DNA of 64,000 bases from Virgibacillus ihumii (GTDB lineage Bacteria; Bacillota; Bacilli; Bacillales; Amphibacillaceae): contig NZ_CACVAN010000001.1 of assembly GCF_902726655.1 (NCBI RefSeq), forward strand, positions 2,666,001-2,730,000. Direction: 5' to 3'. The notes beneath the pieces were generated by a model. That model saw only the letters and a list, made by a program, of their open reading frames with translations. It made no database searches and was not told the DNA's origin. Shown one piece after another: positions 50,309 to 57,395 of this stretch. Position 1 is the first letter of the stretch. The number at the start of each line of letters is the position of its first letter. The position numbers were made by a program, and so were the translations under genes.

Positions 50309-50485
50309 TTGGGATTGAAACTCGTTTTTCAAAACGGAACAGTTCTAGCAGATAGTCGTGAAGTCGCTGACATGGTTAATATCTAAAAACAAGATAAACC
50401 ATCTTACATGATTGATGATCCAGTAAAGTGTGCTGAATAATGGATCACCGAGCGTAAAGAGTTAGGCGTTCAATATAAACAATAA
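50309..50485 (+). pseudogene. Degraded Rha-type antirepressor gene
   Basis: One continuous frame, TTG at 50,309 (AGGAGG 8 bases upstream) to TAA 50,483-50,485, encodes KLVFQNGTVLADSREVADMV then a stop, KQDKPSYMIDDPVKCAE, another stop, and WITERKELGVQYKQ. The first part is the start of phage Rha-type regulators and the second their C-terminal end, so the middle has been deleted in frame and two stops have arisen. No function expected from the intact frame; the 24-codon N-terminal peptide could still be made. Confidence 0.65.
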
Positions 50486-50513
50486 AAACGAGCAATTAAG
50501 GTTGGTGAAATAA

Positions 50514-50798
50514 ATGTCCTTCGAAGACACAATCCGTCAAATTGTCCGGGAGGAAAACGAAAAACATTTAAACAATATTAAAAAACTACTTAAAGAGCAT
50601 GGGTATCAGGAAGCCCCCCGTCTTCTTAAAGTGCCGGAAGCAGCTCAGATATTAAGAATCGGTAGAACAGCAACCTATGAACTTTGTCATCAGTCTGAAC
50701 ATAACGGCTTCCCTTGTATTAGGGAAGGGAACAAAATCCGCATTCCTTATACATCGTTGATGAATTGGGTTGAAGAACAGACCAAAGATGTAGTCTAG
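50514..50798 (+). CDS. Excisionase-like helix-turn-helix protein
   Basis: 94 residues. N-terminal charged helix, then a MerR/excisionase-type winged HTH: APRLLKVPEAAQILRIGRTA, YELCHQSEHNGFPCIREGNK, ending MNWVEEQ. Such proteins act as Xis directionality factors or early regulators; it is not adjacent to int here, so either is possible. Ribosome-binding site GGTTGGTGA is weak. Confidence 0.7.
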   Translation: MSFEDTIRQIVREENEKHLNNIKKLLKEHGYQEAPRLLKVPEAAQILRIGRTATYELCHQSEHNGFPCIREGNKIRIPYTSLMNWVEEQTKDVV

Positions 50799-50893
50799 GT
50801 AAAACGCTTTATATTTAATATATCGAAAATGCTGACAACATTCAACGCTATTATGAAAATAAATCAGTAAATTAAAGCGAAAGGTGGCTTCAA

Positions 50894-51652
50894 ATGCCTA
50901 AGAAGTACTATTGGCTAAAACTAAAAGAAACGTTTTTTAATCAAAAGGAAATTAAGCTGTTAAGGCGATTAGCTGGAGGAGATACTTTTACAATTATATA
51001 TCTTAAGCTACTGTTACTCAGTCTTAAAAGCGAAGGGTATATTTACTTTGAAGATATCGGAGATGATTTTGTAGATGAACTAGTTTTAGAGATAGATGAG
51101 GATAAGGATAATATTAAAATGACGCTGTCTTATTTGTTTTCAAAAGGATTGATAGAAACGTTTGATGAAAAGGAGTATTACCTTAATGGTATTCCGGAAA
51201 TGATTGGCAGCGAAAGTGAGTCGACAAGGCGAGTAAGGAAGTTCAGGAAAAGAAAAAAACAAGAAGCGTTACAATGTAACGGGGATGAAACAAATAGTAA
51301 CACAGAGAAAGAGACAGAGAAAGAAACAGAGATAGATAGAGAGAGAGAACAACAACGTACATCCGAAATCATTCATTTTTGGGATAACAATGGATTTGGG
51401 TCGAATAATATTCAGGCAAAAAAACAGTTGTTGTTGTGGTTGGATGATTCATCATTTAAAAACTCTGAAAAAATTATACTCAAGGCTATGGAGATAGCGT
51501 GTGCCAATAATAAAAGACAGTTGAATTACATTGAGGGAATTCTCCGAAATTGGCAAAATGAATCGTTATTGACGCTGGAAGAAATCAAGGATAGCAATAA
51601 AGAACATAAGAAGCAAACTGCTGCAAATGATGGTTATAATTACGGATTTTAG
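50894..51652 (+). CDS. Phage-type replisome organizer, DnaD/DnaB-like
   Basis: 252 residues. N-terminal winged-helix replisome organizer domain (MPKKYYWLKLKETFFNQKEI, FTIIYLKLLLLSLKSEGYI), basic RRVRKFRKRKKQEAL, a Glu/Thr-rich acidic linker (about 128-150), and a C-terminal DnaD-like domain (HFWDNNGFGSN, LNYIEGILRNWQNESLLTLE). In phages this protein binds the origin and loads helicase with the neighbour's help. Here it implies that the element replicates by a phage-like theta mechanism after excision. A DnaA-like origin may lie inside this gene, as in related phages, but I could not identify iterons. Confidence 0.82.
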   Translation: MPKKYYWLKLKETFFNQKEIKLLRRLAGGDTFTIIYLKLLLLSLKSEGYIYFEDIGDDFVDELVLEIDEDKDNIKMTLSYLFSKGLIETFDEKEYYLNGIPEMIGSESESTRRVRKFRKRKKQEALQCNGDETNSNTEKETEKETEIDREREQQRTSEIIHFWDNNGFGSNNIQAKKQLLLWLDDSSFKNSEKIILKAMEIACANNKRQLNYIEGILRNWQNESLLTLEEIKDSNKEHKKQTAANDGYNYGF

Positions 51653-51664
51653 GAGGTTTTCCTG

Positions 51665-52444
51665 ATGGAAAGTATCAAACAGCATATAAAAATTCCGAAA
51701 CATAATCTACTTCAAACGTTTGTGTGTGATGGTTGTAATCAGTACGTGTCACAAACAGAATTGATCATACCTTCTGGACCACGTGAAGGAGAACGAGTGA
51801 TAGCAAATTACGGATGCAGATGTGAAGATATCAAGCTGGCTAAGGCAGCTGAACAAAAATACAGTCGCCTCAAACGTAGTAAGCTAATGGACAGTTTTAA
51901 TTATTATTCGCTGATAAATGACTCCCTGAAAGAAGCAACATTAGATAACTTTGAGTTACTCGACAGCAACTTAAAAAGGGCTAAAGAAAAGGTGTTGGCG
52001 TACATTCATTCATTTGATCGAAAACAAAATCTCTTATTGAAAGGCAATTATGGAACCGGAAAAAGTCATCTTTCAATTTCTATAACGAAAGAGTTGATGA
52101 AAAGAGACTACGAATGCTTGTTTCTCTCCCTTCCAAAATTGTTCACTAAAATCAAGCGAACCTATGACACTAAAGGGATCACAGAAGATGAGTTGCTAAA
52201 CGTTATTCAACATGTGGATTTATTAGTGCTAGACGATATTGGGGCAGAACAACAAACGGAATGGTCTACGTCTAAACTTTTCGAGACACTCGATGATCGC
52301 TCAGGGAAAGCAACTATCTATACCACCAATTTAAGTAGTGATGAACTCAAAGAACGGGTGAATGAACGGAACTTTTCAAGAATGATGGACAATACAAACG
52401 TTATCGTTATAAATAGTTTAGATTACAGAAGGAGGAATTTTTGA
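51665..52444 (+). CDS. DnaC-like ATP-dependent helicase loader
   Basis: 259 residues, AAA+ protein of the DnaC/DnaI group. The N-terminus has Cys pairs (CDGCNQYVS, YGCRCE) that may bind zinc; the AAA+ core has Walker A KGNYGTGKSHLSISI, Walker B LLVLDDIGAEQQTEWS, sensor TNLSSDELKERVNERNFSRM and an Arg finger nearby. Forms the replication module with the previous gene, with a 12-base gap. Confidence 0.88.
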   Translation: MESIKQHIKIPKHNLLQTFVCDGCNQYVSQTELIIPSGPREGERVIANYGCRCEDIKLAKAAEQKYSRLKRSKLMDSFNYYSLINDSLKEATLDNFELLDSNLKRAKEKVLAYIHSFDRKQNLLLKGNYGTGKSHLSISITKELMKRDYECLFLSLPKLFTKIKRTYDTKGITEDELLNVIQHVDLLVLDDIGAEQQTEWSTSKLFETLDDRSGKATIYTTNLSSDELKERVNERNFSRMMDNTNVIVINSLDYRRRNF

Positions 52445-52445
52445 G

Positions 52446-52628
52446 ATGTGGAAAGGTATGAAAAGCGTGATGGTGTTTGACCCAAAGGATAGCCAAGTGG
52501 AGACCGACAGGAAATGGCGGGAATGGATGCAACATAAAAGCTCCGTTGGTGACAAATATGTACCAACGGTAGCTGAAACAAGGAAATATCTCGATAAATT
52601 GGAAAACAGAAAGCACCGATACGCCTAA
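52446..52628 (+). CDS. Small hypothetical protein
   Basis: 60 residues, basic and Trp-rich (MWKGMKSVMVFDPKDSQVET, KYVPTVAETRKYLDKLENRK). Starts 1 base after the dnaC-like stop with a ribosome-binding site GGAGG inside that gene, so it is translationally coupled. No family recognised. Confidence 0.6.
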   Translation: MWKGMKSVMVFDPKDSQVETDRKWREWMQHKSSVGDKYVPTVAETRKYLDKLENRKHRYA

Positions 52629-52732
52629 ATATCAAACTTTCTATTTTCAAATTAAGATATTTTCTAGTATAGCATCATTTATTTATATGTAAAACGGTTA
52701 TTTGAACAGTTAAATGTTTTTGGAAGGATATG

Positions 52733-52948
52733 ATGCAGGCCATCAACAAATATGAAGAAAAGAAACTGGTCATTCATGCCAATTATTCAGAGGTACATTT
52801 CATTCGTGAAGCATTATTTTCATTTCAGTTACGGATGGAATCGTTAGACGGACCAGATAGTGAGGAAGCAATAATCGTTAGGGAGCTGTTGCATGAGATT
52901 AGGAATCCGGAAGTAGAACAATCTTTTAAAGATAGAAAGGAAGTGTAA
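52733..52948 (+). CDS. Small hypothetical protein
   Basis: 71 residues from ATG 52,733 (AAGGA 4 bases upstream; ATG 52,730 is closer). Helical, with Glu-rich centre (FHIREALFSFQLRM-type, LLHEIRNPEVEQSF). No recognised family. Stop is 2 bases before the next gene, indicating one operon. Confidence 0.6.
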   Translation: MQAINKYEEKKLVIHANYSEVHFIREALFSFQLRMESLDGPDSEEAIIVRELLHEIRNPEVEQSFKDRKEV

Positions 52949-52950
52949 AT

Positions 52951-53379
52951 ATGAATTCCAACATACCTAAAAAGGCAGATGTCGTTCAAATAACAGATCT
53001 ACGAATCGATCAGAACGCTGGAAAAGTTTGTACGTGTCATAAACCTAAACGAATTATTAATACAAAAAGTCGGCAGATTTATTGTGAACAGTGCGGTGCA
53101 AGATTAGATGCTTTTGATGTATTGATCAATTTAGCTAGACAAATGAAAGATGATAACCATGCAGTACACCGTCTTCGAGAACAGGCAGAACAATTAAAGA
53201 ATTATAAGCCCTGGCTAAAGACTATACGGAATTTGGAGAAAGAATATCGGGGTAAAAAAAGGCTGCCCAATTGTCCACGATGTTCAGAACCTTTTTATCT
53301 GGAAGAGCTAACAAATTGGACTGATATAAGAATTGCGGATTCCAGAATTGCAAAATGGAGGGAAAAACAAAATGAATGA
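52951..53379 (+). CDS. Zinc-ribbon-like hypothetical protein
   Basis: 142 residues with two Cys clusters: CTCHKPKRI...YCEQCGARLD (about 28-50) and PNCPRCSEPFY (about 112-122), so one or two zinc ribbons likely. Helical linker in between. No named family. Overlaps the next gene by 8 bases. Confidence 0.65.
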   Translation: MNSNIPKKADVVQITDLRIDQNAGKVCTCHKPKRIINTKSRQIYCEQCGARLDAFDVLINLARQMKDDNHAVHRLREQAEQLKNYKPWLKTIRNLEKEYRGKKRLPNCPRCSEPFYLEELTNWTDIRIADSRIAKWREKQNE

Positions 53380-53626
53380 TACCATGCAGCAACTACATGT
53401 TTATGAGTATTTAGGTAAAGAATCAGACCCGTTGTACCAAACCATTCTTCATTTACAACAAGATCATCCAGAATTTCTTTTAGATTCCAATATGTACTTC
53501 ATGAAAAATTACCACGATTTTTATGAGTTATTATCTCGAAACAGCCATGAGTGCTTTGCAACACCAGAAGCATTATATAGTTATATAAGTATTTTAATCA
53601 ATAACCGTTTATTGGGGAGGAAATGA
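53372..53626 (+). CDS. Small hypothetical protein
   Basis: 84 residues from the ATG at 53,372, with GGAGGG 9 bases upstream inside the previous gene; starts MNDTMQQLHVYEYLGKESDP. Acidic and aromatic-rich. An upstream start at 53,333 lacks a ribosome-binding site. No family known. Confidence 0.6.
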   Translation: MNDTMQQLHVYEYLGKESDPLYQTILHLQQDHPEFLLDSNMYFMKNYHDFYELLSRNSHECFATPEALYSYISILINNRLLGRK

Positions 53627-53627
53627 A

Positions 53628-53894
53628 ATGATTAATGAAATTCATGAACCCTATTATGCGTTGCTTAAAGCCGAAAATAAAGGAATAGCAAGACAAAAAT
53701 ATATAGAATATATTGCGGATGATGCAGAGGGGACTGTCGTGCATGACTTATATGAGATTCATCGAGATAAAGTGATTATAAAGCATAGCAGATCACTTAA
53801 TGAGGACGGAGAACCTTTGCCTATTGATGAATTACTGGATGAAATAAAAGATGATAATGCTGACGTGTTGCTAGTAGATGGAAGTTTGTTCTAA
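53628..53894 (+). CDS. Small acidic hypothetical protein
   Basis: 88 residues, strongly acidic in the C-terminal half (ELLDEIKDDNADVLLVD). ATG follows the previous stop by 1 base with GGGAGG upstream. No family recognised; could be a DNA-mimic type small protein, but that is speculation. Confidence 0.55.
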   Translation: MINEIHEPYYALLKAENKGIARQKYIEYIADDAEGTVVHDLYEIHRDKVIIKHSRSLNEDGEPLPIDELLDEIKDDNADVLLVDGSLF

Positions 53895-53916
53895 AAACCA
53901 TAAGGAGTGATAACGA

Positions 53917-54120
53917 ATGAGTACAACACAATCAATTCAAACGTACATGCGGCGGGAATGGGATTATTATGATAAACATTTGGGCAAAGCCTTAGTGGCA
54001 GTTGAGAATGGCAACTTATATAACGCTTCTGTTTCTTTTCAGCGAATTGCTTGGACATTGCGTTCTTTAGATAAATATCACCCTCCGAATCATCGGAAGC
54101 ATAAAGAGGAAAGGGATTAA
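53917..54120 (+). CDS. Small hypothetical protein
   Basis: 67 residues, basic (MSTTQSIQTYMRREWDYYDK, SVSFQRIAWTLRSLDKYHPP). Ribosome-binding site AAGGAGTG 8 bases before the ATG. No family recognised. Confidence 0.55.
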   Translation: MSTTQSIQTYMRREWDYYDKHLGKALVAVENGNLYNASVSFQRIAWTLRSLDKYHPPNHRKHKEERD

Positions 54121-54156
54121 GATTTATTGGTACTTCAAGGAAAGGATGAATTCAAT

Positions 54157-54639
54157 ATGTATGTTGTATCAGAAATGGAAAATCTATTTACACAAAAAGA
54201 ACTTGATGAAGTCCTAAAAAATGTGAAGCAATTTTATATTCATTATGCGGAAGAAAATTGGTTGAATCGGTATAAAAAAATTAAGCGACTTTCAAAGGAA
54301 ACGAGCCTACCAAAATTAGTTGTACCACTATCAGATATGCCATACGGTTCTTCCGATTTCAAAAACAGTAAAGTTGAAAAGAGTGCAATGAAATCTATTC
54401 AAGCTGCCGAGTGGTTAGACATACTGCATCAAGCGATTGATTCATTAAATGATATGGAACGGGAGCTTATTCAATTAAAGTATATTAACAGAAGAAATGA
54501 TGGCGGGCAATATAGTGATGAAGTGATATTTCAGCAACTTTTTGTTGGCAAAACGAAATACTATCAGATAAAAAAACATGCATTGGAGATGCTGGGGAGA
54601 AAACTATACGCGATACTGACAGAGGGAGATTATGTATAA
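54157..54639 (+). CDS. ArpU-family transcriptional regulator (phage late-gene type)
   Basis: About 160 residues from the ATG at 54,157 (AGGAAAGG about 10 bases upstream; a TTG at 54,127 is the alternative). The central and C-terminal sigma-factor-like helices, AIDSLNDMERELIQLKYINR and YSDEVIFQQLFVGKTKYYQIKKHALEML, match the ArpU/LlgA-like late regulators of Firmicute phages. It precedes an array of 12-bp repeats and a promoter opening the transfer operon, so it is the best candidate activator of conjugation in this element. Its end overlaps the next start by 1 base (TAATGG). Confidence 0.82.
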   Translation: MYVVSEMENLFTQKELDEVLKNVKQFYIHYAEENWLNRYKKIKRLSKETSLPKLVVPLSDMPYGSSDFKNSKVEKSAMKSIQAAEWLDILHQAIDSLNDMERELIQLKYINRRNDGGQYSDEVIFQQLFVGKTKYYQIKKHALEMLGRKLYAILTEGDYV

Positions 54640-54863
54640 TGGTTACTTTTGTTCACACCATCAAAAAGTCATTATTCGTAATGTTACTGCTTGCTTTATT
54701 CATTGCATTTTCCATCTTTTGCGGTATTGTATTTTTGATTTTGTTGAATTGGTTCATGCATACCGAATTTTATATGAATATGGTAGATTCCGTTGAATTT
54801 TGGTTATGGGTATTAGGGGTTCCGTTCCTTTTTATTTTCTTCATTTTCTGTGCAAAGCTATAA
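54639..54863 (+). CDS. Small two-helix membrane protein
   Basis: 74 residues with two hydrophobic helices (SLFVMLLLALFIAFSIFCGI and FWLWVLGVPFLFIFFIFCAKL). Coupled to the regulator gene by a 1-base overlap. No family recognised. Confidence 0.6.
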   Translation: MVTFVHTIKKSLFVMLLLALFIAFSIFCGIVFLILLNWFMHTEFYMNMVDSVEFWLWVLGVPFLFIFFIFCAKL

Positions 54864-54902
54864 TCTAAACACGATAATGTGTCAATAGGGTTTGATCAAA
54901 TA

Positions 54903-54962
54903 CGAACAATTTTGCGAACAAAATGACGAACAAATTTGCAAACGAAACCGCGAACAAAATCC
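54903..54962. repeat. Five 12-bp direct repeats, CGAACAAA-type array
   Basis: CGAACAA(A/T) or a variant begins at 54,903, 54,915, 54,927, 54,939 (CAAACGAA) and 54,951, exactly 12 bases apart. The last copy covers the -35 position of the promoter at 54,977. Candidate binding array for a transcription activator, most simply the adjacent ArpU-type protein. Confidence 0.85.
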
Positions 54963-54976
54963 CATGAAATGGGTGT

Positions 54977-54982
54977 TATATT
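54977..54982 (+). promoter_or_regulatory. Extended -10 promoter of the transfer operon
   Basis: TGT-TATATT (TG at 54,974-54,975) with no recognisable -35; a 17-base spacer would put the -35 in the fifth 12-bp repeat. Typical of an activator-dependent promoter. Confidence 0.6.
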
Positions 54983-54992
54983 ATTAGTATCA

Positions 54993-55050
54993 GGAAGTTT
55001 AGGAACTTCCGATAAGCTCTTTTCTTCTATTTGAGGAAAAGGGCTTTTTT
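54993..55050 (+). terminator. Leader hairpin and terminator before the transfer operon
   Basis: GGAAGTT-TAGG-AACTTCC (54,993-55,010) is followed by AAGCTCTTTTC / GAAAAGGGCTT with an 11-base loop and seven T (55,014-55,050). It lies 10 to 60 bases after the expected transcription start and before the first gene, so it should limit read-through unless antitermination occurs. Confidence 0.75.
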
Positions 55051-55074
55051 TATAACAAAGGGAGGTGAAATCGC

Positions 55075-55326
55075 ATGTCCGAGTCAACACAGAATCATTC
55101 ATTTCAAAATGAAGGCGCAACAAAGAAACCAGCTATGAAAAGACGAAAGAAGCCGGCAAAGCCAGAGGGTTTCAAGGAATATGAATCCCTTGCAAAAAGT
55201 ATTATTGAAGCCAACGGTCGGTCCTATTATGAGTGGCTGCATCAAAGGCATCAGGAAATTATTCTGGAGGTTAGTGTTAAAAACCAAAAACAGGTCACCA
55301 AAGCATTAACAAATAAAGGAGAGTGA
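55075..55326 (+). CDS. Small basic hypothetical protein
   Basis: 83 residues, Lys/Arg-rich near residues 17-32 (KKPAMKRRKKPAKPEGFKEY), Gln/Glu helices after. First gene of the transfer operon; GGGAGGTG precedes the ATG. Resembles small DNA-binding accessory proteins only in composition. Confidence 0.6.
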   Translation: MSESTQNHSFQNEGATKKPAMKRRKKPAKPEGFKEYESLAKSIIEANGRSYYEWLHQRHQEIILEVSVKNQKQVTKALTNKGE

Positions 55327-55331
55327 GAAGC

Positions 55332-55565
55332 ATGCAAGATTTGATTCAAACGATCACAAATATTACAAACGGTATTCAGCCGGTTGCACCAGTTTTAGCT
55401 GGTCTTGTATTGGTTGTGATTGGGCTGTTATGGACGTTTGCTAAGGACCCGCAGAAGAAAGAAATGTATGTTGGTTGGATGGTAAATGTGGGTATTGGCT
55501 TTGGTATTGTGTTCTTGGCTACAAGTCTTGTTAGCTGGTTTGGCGGTCGTGTTGTCGGCTTTTAA
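55332..55565 (+). CDS. Small two-helix membrane protein, VirB2/TrbC-like
   Basis: 77 residues: short N-terminus, helix PVAPVLAGLVLVVIGLLWTF, a charged loop (KDPQKKEMYVG) and a second helix IGFGIVFLATSLVSWFGG. Size and two-helix layout resemble the pilin-like/VirB2-type component of type IV secretion; no conserved motif proves it. ATG 55,332 preferred (AAAGGAG 9 bases upstream). Confidence 0.5.
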   Translation: MQDLIQTITNITNGIQPVAPVLAGLVLVVIGLLWTFAKDPQKKEMYVGWMVNVGIGFGIVFLATSLVSWFGGRVVGF

Positions 55566-55577
55566 GGAGGTGTAGCA

Positions 55578-55769
55578 ATGGGGAAGGCGAAAGAATATGT
55601 TTATTTTGTTAGCTATATGAATCAAGATGGTGGCGGAAATATTGATGTTACATTAAATGAACCAATTCATTCTATAAAGGATATTCGTGAAATGGAAGAA
55701 GCAATAGCTGTTGAATACGATTTAGATGACTCCGTTACGGTTCTGACATATCAACTACTGGAATCATAA
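55578..55769 (+). CDS. Small hypothetical protein
   Basis: 63 residues, acidic (GNIDVTLNEPIHSIKDIREM, EYDLDDSVTVLTY). Ribosome-binding site AAGGAGGTG. No family recognised. Confidence 0.55.
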   Translation: MGKAKEYVYFVSYMNQDGGGNIDVTLNEPIHSIKDIREMEEAIAVEYDLDDSVTVLTYQLLES

Positions 55770-55772
55770 TGC

Positions 55773-55799
55773 AGGGCATTTTATTAATGCCTTTTTATT
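55773..55799 (+). terminator. Short hairpin with T run
   Basis: GGCAT / ATGCC stem, short loop, then TTTTTATTT. Weak internal terminator in the transfer operon. Confidence 0.5.
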
Positions 55800-55869
55800 T
55801 ATCCTTATAATCCTGTTTATCCCCATTACTTCGGATGGATGGGATTGTTTTATTCAAAGGAGGGGAAAG

Positions 55870-56469
55870 ATGGCAGTTACAACGGATTTTGAAAAAGAGT
55901 TAGCAACGAAATATGCACAGTTATTGGATGCCAAACAAAAATTACAGGTGCAACCGGATGAAAAAGGAATTCAATGGAAATACGCACAACTGGAATTGGC
56001 TTATCAAGATACCATGGTAAAGTCAAAGCTTCCGCGTGATAAAATTCAAACAATTGAGGATGATGTTCAGAAGGAACATGATAAGGTAGTGCAGCAAACT
56101 GAACAGTTTAAGCAGACCTACAAAGAAGATGTTCTGGAGCAATTACAGCCTACGAAAGAAGAAACGAAATTTAAAGAATCCTACAAACAACAAGTGATGG
56201 ATTTTTTGAACAAAGAACCAAGTGAGAAAGAATCGTCTCGGGAGGAAGATCAAAAAAGAGAACAAGACATAAAGGATTTTGAGGAAAAGCATGGGTACGA
56301 AAAAGTGTATGAGCTTAAGCGTGAAGTGTTAGATGAAATCAGAGAAATGGATTTAACCTCTGTACAAAAAAAGAAATTAACGCACATTGAGGATTCACTG
56401 GAAAAAGAGAAGAACATGAAACTTGGTAATGTAAAGGATAGTCAAAAAGAACAGGAAATGGAGATGTGA
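55870..56469 (+). CDS. Coiled-coil protein, transfer operon
   Basis: 199 residues, extremely charged (Lys, Glu, Gln), predicted to be almost fully helical coiled coil: repeated DKEHDKVVQQTEQFKQTYKE-like heptads. C-terminus KEQEMEM, shared in form with the next gene. No enzymatic motif. Presumably a structural or scaffold part of the transfer machine. Confidence 0.6.
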   Translation: MAVTTDFEKELATKYAQLLDAKQKLQVQPDEKGIQWKYAQLELAYQDTMVKSKLPRDKIQTIEDDVQKEHDKVVQQTEQFKQTYKEDVLEQLQPTKEETKFKESYKQQVMDFLNKEPSEKESSREEDQKREQDIKDFEEKHGYEKVYELKREVLDEIREMDLTSVQKKKLTHIEDSLEKEKNMKLGNVKDSQKEQEMEM

Positions 56470-56491
56470 GGGCTTCCGATTGGGAGTTCCT
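56470..56491 (+). other. Hairpin after the first coiled-coil gene
   Basis: GGGCTTCC / GGGAGTTC pairs in RNA through C-G, U-A and wobble pairs with loop GATT. Same position relative to the stop as the hairpin at 57,168. Confidence 0.55.
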
Positions 56492-56521
56492 TCTTAAAAC
56501 CAAACGTAAGGAGGTGCCAGT

Positions 56522-57169
56522 GTGGATGATGTACAGTCCATTCAAAAACGTATGGAGCAAATAAATAAAATCATGGAACAACAAAGTCAATTCAATCAAG
56601 AAAATCCTGAAATGGGGAACATTCTTTTCGACCAATATGTATCTATGCTAGCTGAACAAGGTCATATTGATTGGATGATTCACCAAATGGATGGAGTTGA
56701 ACAACTAGCAATAGGTGCAGACAATCTTCATCATGAATTGTTCCATGTCAATTTGCAGAATGAGGTCCTACATGTAAAACATCAGGAGTTGGAAAAACAA
56801 ATATTTCAAGAGAGGAAACGGGTTTATGATTTGGAAAATGTGTTACAAGACACCAATGATGAAATGTATTCCAAAAATATAGAGGTTGAAAAACTTAAAG
56901 CAGAAAATCAGGAATTAAAGCAGACATTAGATATGGAAGAACAACCTGATCCTCTAAAAGAAATAACCGTAGATGAAGCATTGAAAAAGTTTGTCAATGG
57001 GGAGGAAATTTTTGCGAAGCATCCAGATGGTTCCGAGTCCTTAATTGAGGACGTTGATGAATTAGCAAGCAGCATCCATGAAGGAGAACAATTTGCTGTT
57101 GAAAGGGAAAATGAGCAGGAATCAGCATTACCAAAATATGATAAAAAAGATCACCCTATGGAAATGTAA
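56522..57169 (+). CDS. Coiled-coil protein, transfer operon
   Basis: 215 residues, start GTG 6 bases after AAGGAGGTG. Long helical stretch (ENEVLHVKHQELEKQIFQ-like), then a compact region with DPLKEITVDEALKKFVNGEE and FAKHPDGSESLIEDVDELAS, a charged tail and a final PMEM. No family recognised. It ends like the preceding gene. Confidence 0.6.
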   Translation: MDDVQSIQKRMEQINKIMEQQSQFNQENPEMGNILFDQYVSMLAEQGHIDWMIHQMDGVEQLAIGADNLHHELFHVNLQNEVLHVKHQELEKQIFQERKRVYDLENVLQDTNDEMYSKNIEVEKLKAENQELKQTLDMEEQPDPLKEITVDEALKKFVNGEEIFAKHPDGSESLIEDVDELASSIHEGEQFAVERENEQESALPKYDKKDHPMEM

Positions 57170-57195
57170 GGACTCTCGGTTGGGAGTCCTTTTTT
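57168..57195 (+). terminator. Hairpin with T run after the second coiled-coil gene
   Basis: AAGGACTC / GAGTCCTT, 8-base loop, four T. Homologous in placement and pattern to the hairpin after the first coiled-coil gene. Confidence 0.7.
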
Positions 57196-57227
57196 AAAAG
57201 AAACGAAGGAGGGATCGAAAATCAGTC

Positions 57228-57392
57228 ATGACTTGGTTAGCAGTGAGTATTGTGTCTCTTTTCGTTGCTACATTTTTATTATCAAATGAATTAATGGAAA
57301 AGTACAGAAGTAAAAAGATGATGGTATTTTTGGCTTTAGCTATGGTTGTGAATTTTTATGCTGTATTCATACATCTTTTGGAGGTGAGTTAG
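57228..57392 (+). CDS. Unreported 54-residue membrane protein
   Basis: Read by eye: ATG 57,228 to TAG 57,390-57,392, giving MTWLAVSIVSLFVATFLLSN, then a basic loop (EKYRSKK), then MMVFLALAMVVNFYAVFIHL. Two membrane helices. A ribosome-binding site AAGGAGGGA lies 13 bases upstream, rather far. It overlaps the ribosome-binding site of the next gene. Confidence 0.6.
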   Translation: MTWLAVSIVSLFVATFLLSNELMEKYRSKKMMVFLALAMVVNFYAVFIHLLEVS

Positions 57393-57395
57393 TTT

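Noticed and set aside
54896..55123. Minus-strand ORF with periodic FVR residues
   Set aside because: The four-residue periodicity only reflects the 12-bp repeats, and the ORF overlaps the promoter, terminator and first transfer gene.
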